Positions 54,101 to 58,200 of a stretch of DNA of 64,000 bases are shown piece by piece. The DNA is from Acholoe squamosa. Lineage: Eukaryota; Annelida; Polychaeta; Phyllodocida; Polynoidae. The notes beneath the pieces are model-generated. The model was not told where the DNA came from. It made no database searches and was given only the letters and a program-made list of their open reading frames with translations. The stretch lies in assembly GCA_949317995.1 (NCBI GenBank), contig OX439041.1, positions 43,819,269-43,883,268 of the forward strand, given 5' to 3'. Position numbers and translations under genes: made by a program. Numbering within the stretch: the first letter of the stretch is position 1; every line of letters begins with the position of its first letter.

Positions 54101-55202
54101 CTCCGAATAGTTTTCTATATTTCAGTTTTTTAAACTTTTTAATTTAGTTTCGAGTATTTTTTATAGTAAAACTGTTGCCTAGGTTGGATTTCATTTTCAT
54201 TTTATCTATTGTAGTAATTTCTTTCTCTCTCTCTCTTTCTTTATTTCTTTCAACCAGTTCCTTCTTATACTTAATTTCTTTGAAAACAAGATGATATAAT
54301 TATTAGTTATTAAGTTATTACTATATAATTTGCTTCTGCAGCTTTCATAACCCCATACCCCTACCACTGTTCAGATATTGTAAAGTGACGTATTATTCCT
54401 GTGCTCATGATTATATTTTACAGGAGGCAACTTTCTACAATGTTTTTATAGATAGATGTTTAGATTTTTATCCTTGAAAGGCGGCATTATGCCTCAATGT
54501 ACCATTTGCGTTGGTGCATAGTACCACTCTAATAAGGTACCAACCCTTAAGGGTCTGCGCTGTTCATGAACGCAGTACACGTGAATAATAGAGTCGGATA
54601 CCTCTCGGAGTCGGAGCAGACATCTCGGAAGCAAGCAAGAGGACATCTTGGAAGCAAGAACATCTGGGGTGCAAAAGTAACCATATTCCCCTCTTCTTAT
54701 AGAACTAGGGAAAACAACAACCCTAATGATACTGTCCCTACATCAATATATCTGCAAAAAAAATATTTTTGAATGGTAAAATTCAGCACTTCAAAATAGG
54801 TGTTTGCTTCCAAGATGTCTGCTTCTGAGATGGCTTGCTTCCGAGATGTCTGCTTCCGACCTGTCCTTGCTTCCGAGGTGTCTAGTTACCGTACAAACGA
54901 GTAACTCAACAGTCCTGCGTTCATGTGTCATACTGAAAGAAAGAAGAAATATCAGGGAAAAAAGAAAACATGGGGCATTGAGGTATTGTGCTGTCCCCTT
55001 AAAGGGTTGGGATACTCTAGAATGAACGAAATTTTTTAATCACAAAATACAGGAAGATATTATAGACCTGTCCCAGAACTTTTCAATTATATAGCTCTAG
55101 ATATTTATTTTATGTTCTCCAATCTTCTTTCAGGACTCTTCCATAAACGACACGATAATCTGGAGTGATTCTGTGGCAACGTTGGACGCAAGCTATGTTT
55201 GA
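3022..55202 (+). CDS. RSKR/S6KL-type AGC protein kinase, spliced, 5' partial
   Basis: This spliced gene encodes a serine/threonine kinase of the ribosomal S6 kinase-related family (vertebrate RSKR/SGK494, insect S6KL). Coding exons in the window: 3022-3105, 13197-13265, 24058-24130, 37163-37270, 37758-37798, 40170-40197, 40422-40511, 40708-40796, 41494-41610, 42135-42236, 42424-42543, 48142-48300, 48587-48751, 49988-50167, 50343-50546, 50815-51030, 51414-51584, 51920-52093, then either 53241-53387 or 55134-55202. Joined, they stay open for 752 or 778 codons. In window numbering I see the nucleotide loop AKGAFGNV (6-13, first Gly is Ala), Lys28, helix-C Glu47, YRDLKMEN (Asp123, Asn128), DFG (141-143), T-loop Thr156 in TICGT, APE (165-167), DWWSLG and the late Arg242. 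[15 protein letters not shown] and the order of motifs fit RSKR better than S6K. The tail of over 440 residues is far longer than the roughly 40 I recall for human RSKR. Substrates are not known from sequence. Confidence 0.88.
4368..4718. mobile_element. hAT-like MITE, copy 1
   Basis: The ends are CAGGGGCGTGGGAA on the left and TTCCTACGCCTCTG on the right, forming an imperfect inverted repeat. The interior has runs of G and C. A second copy lies inverted at 35822-36170 and shares the block around GAAGGAGGTGGGGCCTGAGT. CAGRGGCG-type termini resemble hAT elements. The flanking 8-bp duplication is not clean (only CAGCT is shared), so the family is inference. Two overlapping ORFs on opposite strands here are by-products of the G/C runs. 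Confidence 0.6.
7807..8131. repeat. Long imperfect palindrome (foldback element)
   Basis: The left arm from CACTGAAAAC through ACTAGTCAGC…CCTAAAACTA mirrors the right arm TAGTTTTAGG…GCTGACTAGT…GTTTTCAGTG almost throughout, giving a roughly 325 bp foldback. The centre holds direct repeats of GACTCAGGTCGTCAGGATGA (about 7980-8020) and many GTCATC/GATGAC words. It has no coding capacity. It is probably a foldback-type MITE; no target duplication was identified. Confidence 0.75.
8228..8335. repeat. 108-bp foldback with repeated GTGGATCG words
   Basis: The ends are ATAGAACTAA and TTAGTTCTAT, a perfect 10-bp inverted pair, and the interior is an imperfect palindrome of GGTGG/CCACC and GATC words. 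Related words (GTGGTGGATCGGC) recur outside the foldback at about 8460-8525. The stretch is notably CpG-rich against its AT-rich surroundings. Its function is unknown. Confidence 0.6.
12054..12180. repeat. G-rich minisatellite, unit about 15-17 bp
   Basis: About seven tandem units of the form GGTGTCCAGGGGGCCA, varying in the number of G residues, become degenerate towards 12180. A 69-codon ORF through it is simply the translated repeat and is not a gene. Confidence 0.85.
12597..12974 (-). other. 125-codon ORF of unknown identity
   Basis: The translated product is rich in Leu, Ser and Gly and has no motif I can name. It lies in the kinase intron just upstream of exon 13197-13265, with no splice or promoter context of its own. 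It could be a remnant of a transposable-element ORF. I list it because it is among the longest unexplained ORFs here, not because I think it is a gene. Confidence 0.15.
13197..13265 (+). CDS. Kinase exon 2: helix C region
   Basis: These 23 codons, phase 0 to 0, run from ttacag to gtaaat. The exon encodes [11 protein letters not shown]…[10 protein letters not shown]; the glutamate of CKDEA is the expected helix-C partner of the ATP lysine. QCKDE and TIQ are close to the equivalent stretch of vertebrate RSKR. A perfect hairpin lies 14 bases downstream of its donor (13280-13313). Confidence 0.88.
13280..13313. repeat. Perfect 16-bp inverted repeat beside a splice donor
   Basis: TTTAGGCGCTGAAGGT (13280-13295) and its exact reverse complement (13298-13313) are separated by two bases. 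The stem begins 14 bases after the exon end at 13265, within reach of U1 recognition of the donor. Confidence 0.9.
13573..15920 (+). mobile_element. Degenerate, 5'-truncated non-LTR retrotransposon (LINE)
   Basis: Translation shows the end of an endonuclease domain ([10 protein letters not shown], about 13720-13755) and a reverse transcriptase: DLRPISLLP near 14268, NQCGFRKG near 14370, KAFDSLDH near 14490, [12 protein letters not shown] near 14655 and YADDI near 14740. Several in-frame stops (for example at 14394, 14581, 14688 and 14758) make it inactive. A segment of about 150 bp is tandemly duplicated (13739-13886 and 13892-14041). The 3' end has GAAATAAAAAATTTACAAAC followed by short TTGAAAC-like repeats near 15885-15920. 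The RT resembles CR1/L2/Jockey-group elements; the exact clade is inference. Confidence 0.88.
16860..17650 (+). repeat. Diverged tandem repeat, units of about 300 bp
   Basis: Successive units share a pattern: TTTATTAACAT…GCATTTGA…GATCTATCC, then GTCAAGGTTA, then AATATGGCTG and AAATTCAAATAATT. Similar units lie in reverse orientation at about 19780-20116 and 20992-21200, containing words such as CAGCCATATTGG and GTGACCTTGACATTTG. No coding capacity is seen. Confidence 0.55.
18691..19638. mobile_element. Possible TIR element with internal duplication
   Basis: TAACTCGAAAGAG at the left and CTTTCGAGTTA at the right form an inverted pair. Inside, a segment of about 55 bp is duplicated (about 19083-19138 and 19297-19352), both copies containing ATCCAAAATG.CGGACAG and GACGATCGACT. 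A related pair of ends occurs at 30856-31312. Confidence 0.4.
20117..20991. mobile_element. TA-flanked non-autonomous DNA element
   Basis: Inverted termini CACTGCAAAAATGTTGTTTA and its partner (AAACACCATTTTTGCAGTG) bound 875 bp rich in TAAACATGTTTA words. It sits inside one unit of the diverged repeat. The neighbouring uninterrupted unit reads TTTCTAGCTGGA where this one reads TTTCTA[element]TAAGTGGA, which defines the ends and a TA duplication. The superfamily (Tc1/mariner or other) is inference. Confidence 0.7.
24058..24130 (+). CDS. Kinase exon 3: beta-4/beta-5
   Basis: This 73-bp exon, phase 0 to 1, runs from tctctag to gtaagt. It encodes [20 protein letters not shown] and HVFI, the typical AGC stretch after helix C leading to the hinge. 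Its last base starts the Val codon completed at 37163, 13 kb away. Confidence 0.88.
25432..25460 (-). CDS. Calmodulin-like 2, last exon
   Basis: After the acceptor …cttccag (minus strand) it reads AATTTGTGAAAATG…ATGTGA, encoding EFVKMLTDM and stop once joined to the G of the previous exon. It supplies the last Glu of EF loop 4. The 29-bp length matches the paralogue's last exon exactly. Confidence 0.85.
25432..28395 (-). CDS. Calmodulin-like gene 2, nested in kinase intron
   Basis: A small Ca2+-sensor of 148 residues with four EF hands, assembled from exons (gene order) 28395-28393 (ATG only), 26783-26756 (28 bp), 26414-26271 (144 bp), 25965-25723 (243 bp) and 25460-25432 (29 bp). It matches the ancestral calmodulin intron plan (ATG/31/144/107/136/about 30), except that the 107 and 136 exons are fused and the 31-bp exon has lost one codon. 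The loops are [36 protein letters not shown] and [12 protein letters not shown]. In loop 1, position 6 is Glu instead of the near-invariant Gly. It ends EFVKMLTDM. It is too diverged to be canonical calmodulin. It lies head-to-tail behind its paralogue at 29655-32615. Confidence 0.85.
25723..25965 (-). CDS. Calmodulin-like 2, fused exon 4+5 (EF2-EF4)
   Basis: 243 bp, exactly 107 + 136, the sizes of the two separate exons in ancestral calmodulin genes. The acceptor is gacatag and the donor is gtgtgt. It encodes EF loops [12 protein letters not shown] (first residues from the previous exon), [12 protein letters not shown] and most of [11 protein letters not shown]. Confidence 0.9.
26271..26414 (-). 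CDS. Calmodulin-like 2, exon 3 (EF1 and linker)
   Basis: 144 bp, the ancestral size, between ttgcag and gtaaga. It encodes [20 protein letters not shown] and [20 protein letters not shown]. Loop position 6 is Glu, which should disfavour the sharp turn normally made by Gly. Confidence 0.9.
26756..26783 (-). CDS. Calmodulin-like 2, exon 2 (28 bp)
   Basis: Between tttcag and gtattg it reads GATCAAATTGAACCTGCTCA plus ACTTGAAG, encoding DQIEPAQLE. This aligns with ADQLTEEQIAE of calmodulin minus one residue. The donor gtattg is weaker than average. Confidence 0.8.
28393..28395 (-). CDS. Calmodulin-like 2, exon 1 (ATG only)
   Basis: The ATG is followed directly by gtaagtcac (minus strand), reproducing the classic calmodulin layout with the intron right after the start codon. 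The same arrangement is seen in the paralogue at 32613-32615, which supports it despite the tiny coding part. Confidence 0.75.
28418..28525 (-). promoter_or_regulatory. Promoter block of calmodulin-like 2
   Basis: Minus strand: reversed CCAAT (CTGATTGGCT, 28525-28516), the NF-Y type Y-box, and TATAAG (28423-28418), whose first T is 28 bp before the A of ATG. Both are matched in position and sequence by the paralogue. Confidence 0.6.
29655..29683 (-). CDS. Calmodulin-like 1, last exon
   Basis: After ttttttcag (minus strand) it reads AATTTGTGAAAATGATGTGC then GGAAAGTGA, encoding EFVKMMCGK and stop. It carries the last Glu of EF loop 4. A Cys sits near the C-terminus, unlike canonical calmodulin (MMTAK). 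Confidence 0.88.
29655..32615 (-). CDS. Calmodulin-like gene 1, nested in kinase intron
   Basis: A 149-residue four-EF-hand Ca2+ sensor, the same length as calmodulin. Exons in gene order: 32615-32613 (ATG), 31943-31913 (31 bp), 30777-30634 (144 bp), 30261-30019 (243 bp) and 29683-29655 (29 bp). It begins [17 protein letters not shown] and ends EFVKMMCGK. The loops are [36 protein letters not shown] and [12 protein letters not shown]; all ligand positions 1, 3, 5 and 12 are acceptable. The 31-bp and 144-bp exons equal ancestral calmodulin sizes; the next two ancestral exons are fused, as in gene 2. Many substitutions in normally invariant positions make it calmodulin-like rather than canonical. 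Targets cannot be inferred. Confidence 0.88.
30019..30261 (-). CDS. Calmodulin-like 1, fused exon 4+5 (EF2-EF4)
   Basis: 243 bp between tttttcag and gtgagt. It encodes the rest of EF2 (ASGSIEFPE), [20 protein letters not shown]3 [32 protein letters not shown] and most of EF4. The length is the sum of the two ancestral exons with no extra or missing codon. Confidence 0.92.
30634..30777 (-). CDS. Calmodulin-like 1, exon 3 (EF1 and linker)
   Basis: 144 bp between ttttacag and gtaaga. It encodes [20 protein letters not shown] and [22 protein letters not shown]1 is canonical, unlike the paralogue. Confidence 0.92.
30856..31312. mobile_element. Possible TIR element within calmodulin-like 1 intron
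   Basis: TAACTCAAAAAGAG at the left and CTTTTTGAGTTAT at the right form an inverted pair about 457 bp apart. The left end resembles the left end at 18691, and the GTGGTGC…GTGCAAATA words are shared with that element. No coding capacity is seen. Confidence 0.4.
31913..31943 (-). CDS. Calmodulin-like 1, exon 2 (31 bp)
   Basis: Between ctttcag and gtaggg it reads GCCGACACACTGACAGATGG then GCAGATGGAAG, encoding [10 protein letters not shown]. It has exactly the 31-bp length of the second exon in ancestral calmodulin genes. Confidence 0.88.
32613..32615 (-). CDS. Calmodulin-like 1, exon 1 (ATG only)
   Basis: The ATG is followed by gtaagtcat (minus strand). The intron directly after the start codon is the known calmodulin arrangement. 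Confidence 0.78.
32638..32751 (-). promoter_or_regulatory. Promoter block of calmodulin-like 1
   Basis: Minus strand: CTGATTGGCT (32751-32742), an NF-Y type Y-box inside a longer CTCAGCCAATCAGAG match to the paralogue, and TATAAG (32643-32638) 28 bp before the A of ATG. A shared AGAATRTGGYAA word lies between them in both genes. Confidence 0.6.
33078..34616. mobile_element. Foldback DNA element interrupted by a SINE
   Basis: The termini are TACCGTAATCTC at the left and GAGATTACGGTA at the right, followed inward by GCGTATAAGGCGCACC-type words. Long diverged arms continue inward: about 33078-33518 pairs with about 33845-34616, for example CCACCTGGTGTT with AACACCAGGTGG. The right arm carries a SINE (34104-34483). 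It has no transposase. Short degenerate relatives with TATAAGCCGC words occur near 35478, 36930, 44015 and 49850. Confidence 0.75.
34104..34483 (+). mobile_element. tRNA-derived SINE with 10-bp target duplication
   Basis: The head is tRNA-like: A box TGGCGCAGTCGG (34115-34126) and B box GGTTCGGTTCC (34159-34169), then a roughly 300-bp body unrelated to tRNA. The direct repeat CTGGTTTGGA flanks it exactly (34094-34103 and 34484-34493). RNA polymerase III promoter boxes with a composite body are diagnostic of a SINE. I do not recognise the named family. The nested position shows that it inserted after the surrounding foldback element. Confidence 0.88.
35017..35112. repeat. 24-bp minisatellite, four copies
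   Basis: Four head-to-tail copies of a 24-bp unit beginning TTACTGTGGCCTGGGCC. The first three are essentially identical and the fourth starts CTACTG. It abuts a Harbinger-like MITE by 26 bp. Confidence 0.92.
35139..35459. mobile_element. Harbinger-like MITE, G-run family, copy 1
   Basis: The terminal inverted repeats begin GGGAGTGATCATTTTTTAAC and are followed by G-runs and a GGTGGGTTTG block. TTA flanks both ends (35136-35138 and 35460-35462). The interior alternates G-runs with AATTTTTTCAA words. It has 321 bp and no ORF. A TTA duplication and GGG start fit PIF/Harbinger. Confidence 0.85.
35822..36170. mobile_element. hAT-like MITE, copy 2
   Basis: It starts CAGAGGCGTAGGAA and ends CCTACGCCCCTG, and is the inverted counterpart of 4368-4718 with the same G/C runs and CCACCTCCTTTATGATTGG block. 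The target duplication is not clear. Confidence 0.6.
36395..36775. mobile_element. Element with CAGGGAAA repeats
   Basis: It begins CAGGGTTCCCATAGGTCAG and ends TTGTGGGAACC, so its ends are partly complementary. Inside, AGGGAAAGTCAGGGAA recurs three or more times. It looks like a non-autonomous DNA transposon; the exact ends are not proven. Confidence 0.4.
37163..37270 (+). CDS. Kinase exon 4: hinge and helix D/E
   Basis: 108 bp, phase 1 to 1, from ctacag to gtgagt. It encodes [20 protein letters not shown] and then [24 protein letters not shown] is the hinge and the start of helix D, as in AGC kinases. Confidence 0.92.
37758..37798 (+). CDS. Kinase exon 5: catalytic loop
   Basis: 41 bp, phase 1 to 0, from ctacag to gtaacc. 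It encodes [14 protein letters not shown]. The HRD motif is YRD, as in many AGC kinases; Asp is the catalytic base. Reading through the donor meets no useful continuation. Confidence 0.9.
38734..39918. mobile_element. TA-flanked TIR element with GAGTCGGCC repeats
   Basis: The left terminus GGGTAGAGTGACCTTGAGTC and the right terminus GACTCTTGGTCACTTTACCC are imperfect inverted repeats of about 27 bp, next to TA on both sides. Inside, CCTTGAGTCGGCCA-type words recur in both orientations. The 1.2 kb has no transposase ORF. It is compatible with a non-autonomous Tc1/mariner-like element. Confidence 0.65.
40170..40197 (+). CDS. Kinase microexon 6 (28 bp)
   Basis: It begins after atttttcag, before gtaagt. 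It encodes MENILIDGH plus the first base of a Gly codon. It supplies the Asn of the catalytic loop, so it cannot be skipped without losing Mg2+ binding and the reading frame. Confidence 0.88.
40422..40511 (+). CDS. Kinase exon 7: DFG and T-loop
   Basis: 90 bp, phase 1 to 1, from tatctcag to gtgagt. It encodes [19 protein letters not shown] and [10 protein letters not shown]. The Mg2+-binding DFG and the T-loop Thr in front of CGT are both present; TICGTLQY is characteristic of RSKR. Confidence 0.93.
40708..40796 (+). CDS. Kinase exon 8: APE and helix F
   Basis: 89 bp, phase 1 to 0, from attgcag to gtatgt. It encodes [20 protein letters not shown] and [10 protein letters not shown], with the APE motif and helix-F Asp. 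Confidence 0.93.
40941..41082. mobile_element. 142-bp MITE
   Basis: The ends CAGGGATGAAAGTC and GACTTTCATCCCTG are perfect 14-bp inverted repeats, flanked on both sides by CACTGA. The interior contains palindromic CAGGGAATTCCCTG. It sits in the intron after kinase exon 8. Confidence 0.85.
41494..41610 (+). CDS. Kinase exon 9: helix G region
   Basis: 117 bp, phase 0 to 0, from ttttcag to gtgggt. It encodes [20 protein letters not shown] and [19 protein letters not shown]. Confidence 0.9.
42135..42236 (+). CDS. Kinase exon 10: end of catalytic domain
   Basis: 102 bp, phase 0 to 0, from gtgcag to gtaatg. It encodes [20 protein letters not shown] and [14 protein letters not shown]. The Arg of DPTQRI pairs with the APE Glu in kinases; [12 protein letters not shown] matches the AGC domain end. 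Confidence 0.92.
42424..42543 (+). CDS. Kinase exon 11: start of C-terminal tail
   Basis: 120 bp, phase 0 to 0, from gttgtag to gtaatg. It encodes [20 protein letters not shown], then [26 protein letters not shown] lies where AGC kinases carry a hydrophobic motif, but it does not match FxxF[ST]Y. The basic cluster introduces the first RS.D-type site of the tail. Confidence 0.85.
42757..43540 (+). repeat. Left arm of a large inverted repeat, with X-box
   Basis: This arm matches the reverse complement of about 46600-47425 over most of its length, with many substitutions and small gaps. Shared blocks include AGTCACTGAGAAATCTGC, TTACAACAATTC, ATTTGTTGCTAGGACAAGCG and CCATGGACTCAAT-like words. 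It contains GTTACCTAGCAAC (43093-43105), a full match to the RFX X-box consensus. Confidence 0.8.
46027..46331. mobile_element. Harbinger-like MITE with TTA duplication
   Basis: The left end AAGGCCTTTCAAATATTACG and the right end CGTAATATTTGAATGGCCTC are inverted repeats, flanked by TTA (46024-46026 and 46332-46334). The 305-bp interior has C-runs and CTGTAACA words and no ORF. Confidence 0.78.
46600..47425 (-). repeat. Right arm of a large inverted repeat, with X-box
   Basis: Reverse-complement partner of about 42757-43540, roughly 3 kb away. The X-box is conserved as GTTGCTAGGTAAC (47070-47082). No ORF of note and no target duplication were found at the outer edges. Confidence 0.8.
48142..48300 (+). 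CDS. Kinase tail exon 12, class I module
   Basis: 53 codons, phase 0 to 0, from catcacag to gtgaga. It contains motif [10 protein letters not shown] and, later, motif [10 protein letters not shown]. It starts PRASLFRS, nearly the same as the next exon (PRASLLRS), a clear tandem duplicate. Each site puts Ser three residues after Arg, a basophilic kinase pattern. Confidence 0.82.
48587..48751 (+). CDS. Kinase tail exon 13, class I module
   Basis: 55 codons, phase 0 to 0, from ctaacag to gtaaat. Motif A is RSASVDVDL and motif B is YQTVNCD. It is most similar to the exon at 48142. Confidence 0.82.
49988..50167 (+). CDS. Kinase tail exon 14, class I module
   Basis: 60 codons, phase 0 to 0, from ttcataag to gtataa. 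It begins [13 protein letters not shown] (motif A) and ends near HQVPEPQVP, shared with exon 51414 (VPEPQTP). Motif B is absent. The acceptor is weaker (aag) than its neighbours. Confidence 0.78.
50343..50546 (+). CDS. Kinase tail exon 15, class II module
   Basis: 68 codons, phase 0 to 0, from ctcttcag to gtatgt. It contains [20 protein letters not shown]. The next exon has the related [20 protein letters not shown], so the two form a second duplicated type, probably helical. Confidence 0.82.
50815..51030 (+). CDS. Kinase tail exon 16, class II module
   Basis: 72 codons, phase 0 to 0, from atatag to gtatgt. It carries [20 protein letters not shown] followed by an acidic stretch. It ends in T before gtatgt exactly as exon 15 does. 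Confidence 0.82.
51414..51584 (+). CDS. Kinase tail exon 17, class I module
   Basis: 57 codons, phase 0 to 0, from ggtgcag to gtagtt. Motif A is [10 protein letters not shown], motif B is YKTINIDGR, followed by VPEPQTP. Confidence 0.82.
51920..52093 (+). CDS. Kinase tail exon 18, class I module
   Basis: 58 codons, phase 0 to 0, from cctaaag to gtaaat. Motif A is [13 protein letters not shown] and motif B is [10 protein letters not shown]. It is the last of the repeated modules and can splice in frame to either terminal exon. Confidence 0.82.
52094..53240 (+). other. Intron before the candidate tail-anchor exon
   Basis: 1.1 kb, AT-rich. Apart from a branch-point-like TGCTAAT close to the acceptor ttactattag, I see no feature. 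Confidence 0.6.
53241..53387 (+). CDS. Alternative last exon A: tail-anchored C-terminus
   Basis: After ttactattag, the exon stays open in phase 0 for 48 codons to TAG at 53385. It encodes [17 protein letters not shown]…, then a hydrophobic run [17 protein letters not shown] (17 residues), with Lys before it and HRSSS after it. A single membrane segment at the extreme C-terminus with a short polar end is the layout of a tail-anchored protein. The pyrimidine tract is modest, but the phase fits exon 18 without adjustment. It would be used as an alternative to 55134-55202. Confidence 0.55.
   Translation, partial: SRHQTSDRSSRDVLRICLDDTQKLHYFSAALFLAGVVHLLLMLHRSSS
53388..55133 (+). other. Region between the two candidate last exons
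   Basis: It is intron if exon B is used, or 3' UTR if exon A is used. It contains a dispersed palindromic repeat with GTGCTGGCGAG and GGTATCAACC words (about 53655-53812) and repeats of CTCGGAAGCAAG / CTTCCGAGATGTCTGCTT near 54600-54880, but no ORF I can support. Confidence 0.5.
53655..53812. repeat. Dispersed repeat with CTGGCGAGT and GGTATCAACC words
   Basis: Words from this stretch (AGTGCTGGCGAGT, TTGGTGCTGCATT, GGTATCAACC, CTGGCAAGTTACTC) recur, degenerate, near 240-295, 32955-33003, 37100, 41680-41720, 54510-54580 and 62795. No ends were defined. Confidence 0.4.
55134..55202 (+). CDS. Alternative last exon B: soluble C-terminus
   Basis: After the strong acceptor ttctttcag it encodes [20 protein letters not shown], then YV and TGA. 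Phase 0 fits exon 18. It has no membrane segment. The better pyrimidine tract suggests that it may be the usual terminal exon. Confidence 0.7.
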   Translation, partial: DSSINDTIIWSDSVATLDASYV

Positions 55203-58200
55203 TACCCAGTTTGAATAGGATTTTAAATCTGTGTTGTAAATTTTGAATCTCAATATTTTTCTCTGCAAGATAAATGAGTTATGAATGTTGGTTGTTTTAG
55301 CTTGTTAATAAGAAAAGTGTGGCTTTGTTGAATGATAGGTCAATCTTTGCCTGTTGATAAATTTTAACAGCATTAAGACTAACGGTACTATCTTTATGTG
55401 CTTGTTAATACCAGCATTTGTCATTATAGATGCCAATCCTATAATTCATGATAATTGTACAGATTTAAAGTGTGGTATATTTGTTGTTAATATTTCTAAA
55501 TGAAGATTGAATTAATCAAATCATTGCACATCTCAAAATGATGGGCATCTCAGTGTATTTACAAGAAAAGGACAAAGTTATTTGATATAGAGAATGGTTA
55601 TAATCTCTTGCTTTGGGTTAGAAAGCACTAAGTTATTCCTCATATAAGTTATCCCCATCTTGGAGTTAGAATCCAGTTGCCCACTGCCAAAGATGCCAAC
55701 TACCAGTGTGTCGCTTTATGGATGAAGTGATTTGAGAATAAGCATGTGGAGACTTCCAATCCAGGACAAGTTGTTCCTACAAGTATAACCTATTTCACAG
55801 AGATGACCCACCAAATCGCCAGCTTGAGATATGGAAGACGTAAAGAGCTTAAAGGGCGATTTGCAATGTAGTAATAGTTGATGTCTAGGTCTTATATCTG
55901 TATATAAATCTGTAGGTAACAGAGGCACAGTAATATGTAGCTTTATTGTTGATTCAACCATCTGGTGATGCTAGGAAATATAGTATTAGACTGTTGAGAA
56001 AACTGAAATGCAGAGGTTTCTACCCATTGTGCACGTTCAAGTTTCTTCCATGACTTTTCAAAGAAGACAGTTCTCGTATGTGGGATTTTTAACTTGTAGG
56101 TTTCCCCCTCTCGGGCTGAGAGATATGATCATGGCTGTAAGCACTTATTTTTGTATGAGCTTGTTTCCTCCTCTGTGGGTTTCTTTATTTCTCATGACTG
56201 AATAATTTTGACTTACAAGCCAATCTACAAGGTATAATGTCAGAAATGTAGGTTATCTTTAGAAAAAATCATTGCTGATCAATGTTATAGAAATAGAGCA
56301 CATTCATTTCTTGAATGACTGAAAAAATTCAAAATATATCAGTTAACGAGGGAAATCCTTCCCATTTGCAAAATATTTCATTTTGATATTCATAGAGAGC
56401 TAATTAGTAGATTACTACAGAGTTTACTGTACTTGAATCAACTGTGTCACACTTTTTCTGAAATATAGACAAATCTTAGCAACAAGAGTGAAAGGAAAAT
56501 CAAAATAACATTTAACATTTCCATTAGAAGGAATTTGTTGATATTAAAAGACACGATGTTGCTTCCAACTTATATATAAAAGCTGTGCTGAGAATAAGAA
56601 AAAACGACATTGTTTCCATATGTGGTAGTCTATAGGAGTACGTCGTCTAGTCAGGGTATCATGCACGGCTGTGGTACATGTACCATAGACCATTTATGAT
56701 TGTGTTACAAGACTGTGGCCATATGTTTCCAATGGAAACTCATTATATCTAGTATAGTTGTGCAAACAAAGCTATGGACAAAGCATTTGTCATCCAGGTA
56801 ATAATTTGTAAAGGAATACCCAGTTCAGCATTCCTTAACCAAATTTAATAACATAGATATTTTGATATGTATTTAGGGGGATTATAACTGAATTATGTAT
56901 TTCATGTTTTATTCCAGTGATAGAGAAATAGTGAGATAGGTTACATCGTTTGTGGTATGCATTAGATTAAATACTAAAAGGATATGCTTTAATATCGTTG
57001 TACTTAAGTAAACATGGGCCATACATCAAACAGAAAAGTCTATCGAAAGAGATTATGTTCTTACTTGGAACACATTTCATTGGTAATAATCAAAGGTTCA
57101 TTGTTGCCATGAGATATATTTTAGAATTTTTCTTGACTGGACTGAAGATTAAACCATTAGTAATATTTAACTATACGTGGTATATATGTTTTCTAATACA
57201 GTTTGTCACATAATGAACTATCTCTAAAGTATCTATTTGGTATTAAATGATTAGATGTCAGGTGCTTCAAAAATATGTTTGTCAGGTGGTATAGTGCCAT
57301 ATGACCAGTTATGTGGTCATATTAACATGTACCCTATTTAACCAATATAAGAAGGTACCATAACTACTGCTATTTATTAAGTGCTTTGTGAAAAATAAAT
57401 GGGAGAGGGGAGATTTGCAATGTTTGTGCATGCATAGCATGTGTAGGAAAGTTCATGGAATTCTGTCAGGGAAAAGGACTCTGAGGTTAAGTGTCCAGAG
57501 ACGCAAGTTTTTTTTCCGAATCCTAAAATTTTAGCTGGCTTTCTTGTAAGCCTTTCCTATTTGAAGTAGAGCCAATAAGAATGATTTGCAAATTTTCAGA
57601 GATGAGTGAGTGGCATCTCTGGGGTCACTCCGACTGTAAAGCTTTGTCAGAGCACCGAAATAAGTGTACCTAAATCTAATTTCACTTAAGTGGACTATTT
57701 TTGCACTGTATTTTTCCCTGCATTGCGGATGCCATCGATTGAGAAGTGTCCCTGGCATTGTACGCTAAAATAAGGACACCAACAGTGGTATAAGAACAAG
57801 TTGTTCATTCGCAAGATTCCGAAATGTTTATTTATCCTTTACTATAAAGGCTAATATTTATGCATAGACTAAGTACATGAATTAATTACACTGATTCTTA
57901 TGCTTCTCTCCATTTACACTGATTTCGTGCATATATGCTACTCTCCCCCAAATGAATTTGATATGGGGAACCTGCATATTATATTTTTTAACTGGGTGAT
58001 TCCTCAAACAATCTATCATACCTATAAAATATCTATTTTTCTATTGATCTCATACATAACCGAAGACTTAAAATTAGAAACTATTATAGATACAAGCTGA
58101 ACTTGAGCTGCTGTCCGGTGTACATAAGTGTCTACTATACTATTCTTGCTTATAGTCCCTTCCAAATAATGGTAAATGTACACTGATGACTTACAAGTAA

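Noticed and set aside
54566..55025. Two short ORFs with repeated SEQ/GCAAG words
   Set aside because: They are translations of short CTTCCGAGATG / CTCGGAAGCAAG repeats and do not join in phase to the kinase.
56998..57213. Small hydrophobic ORF in the 3' UTR
   Set aside because: 71 codons in AT-rich sequence with no splice, start or homology context.
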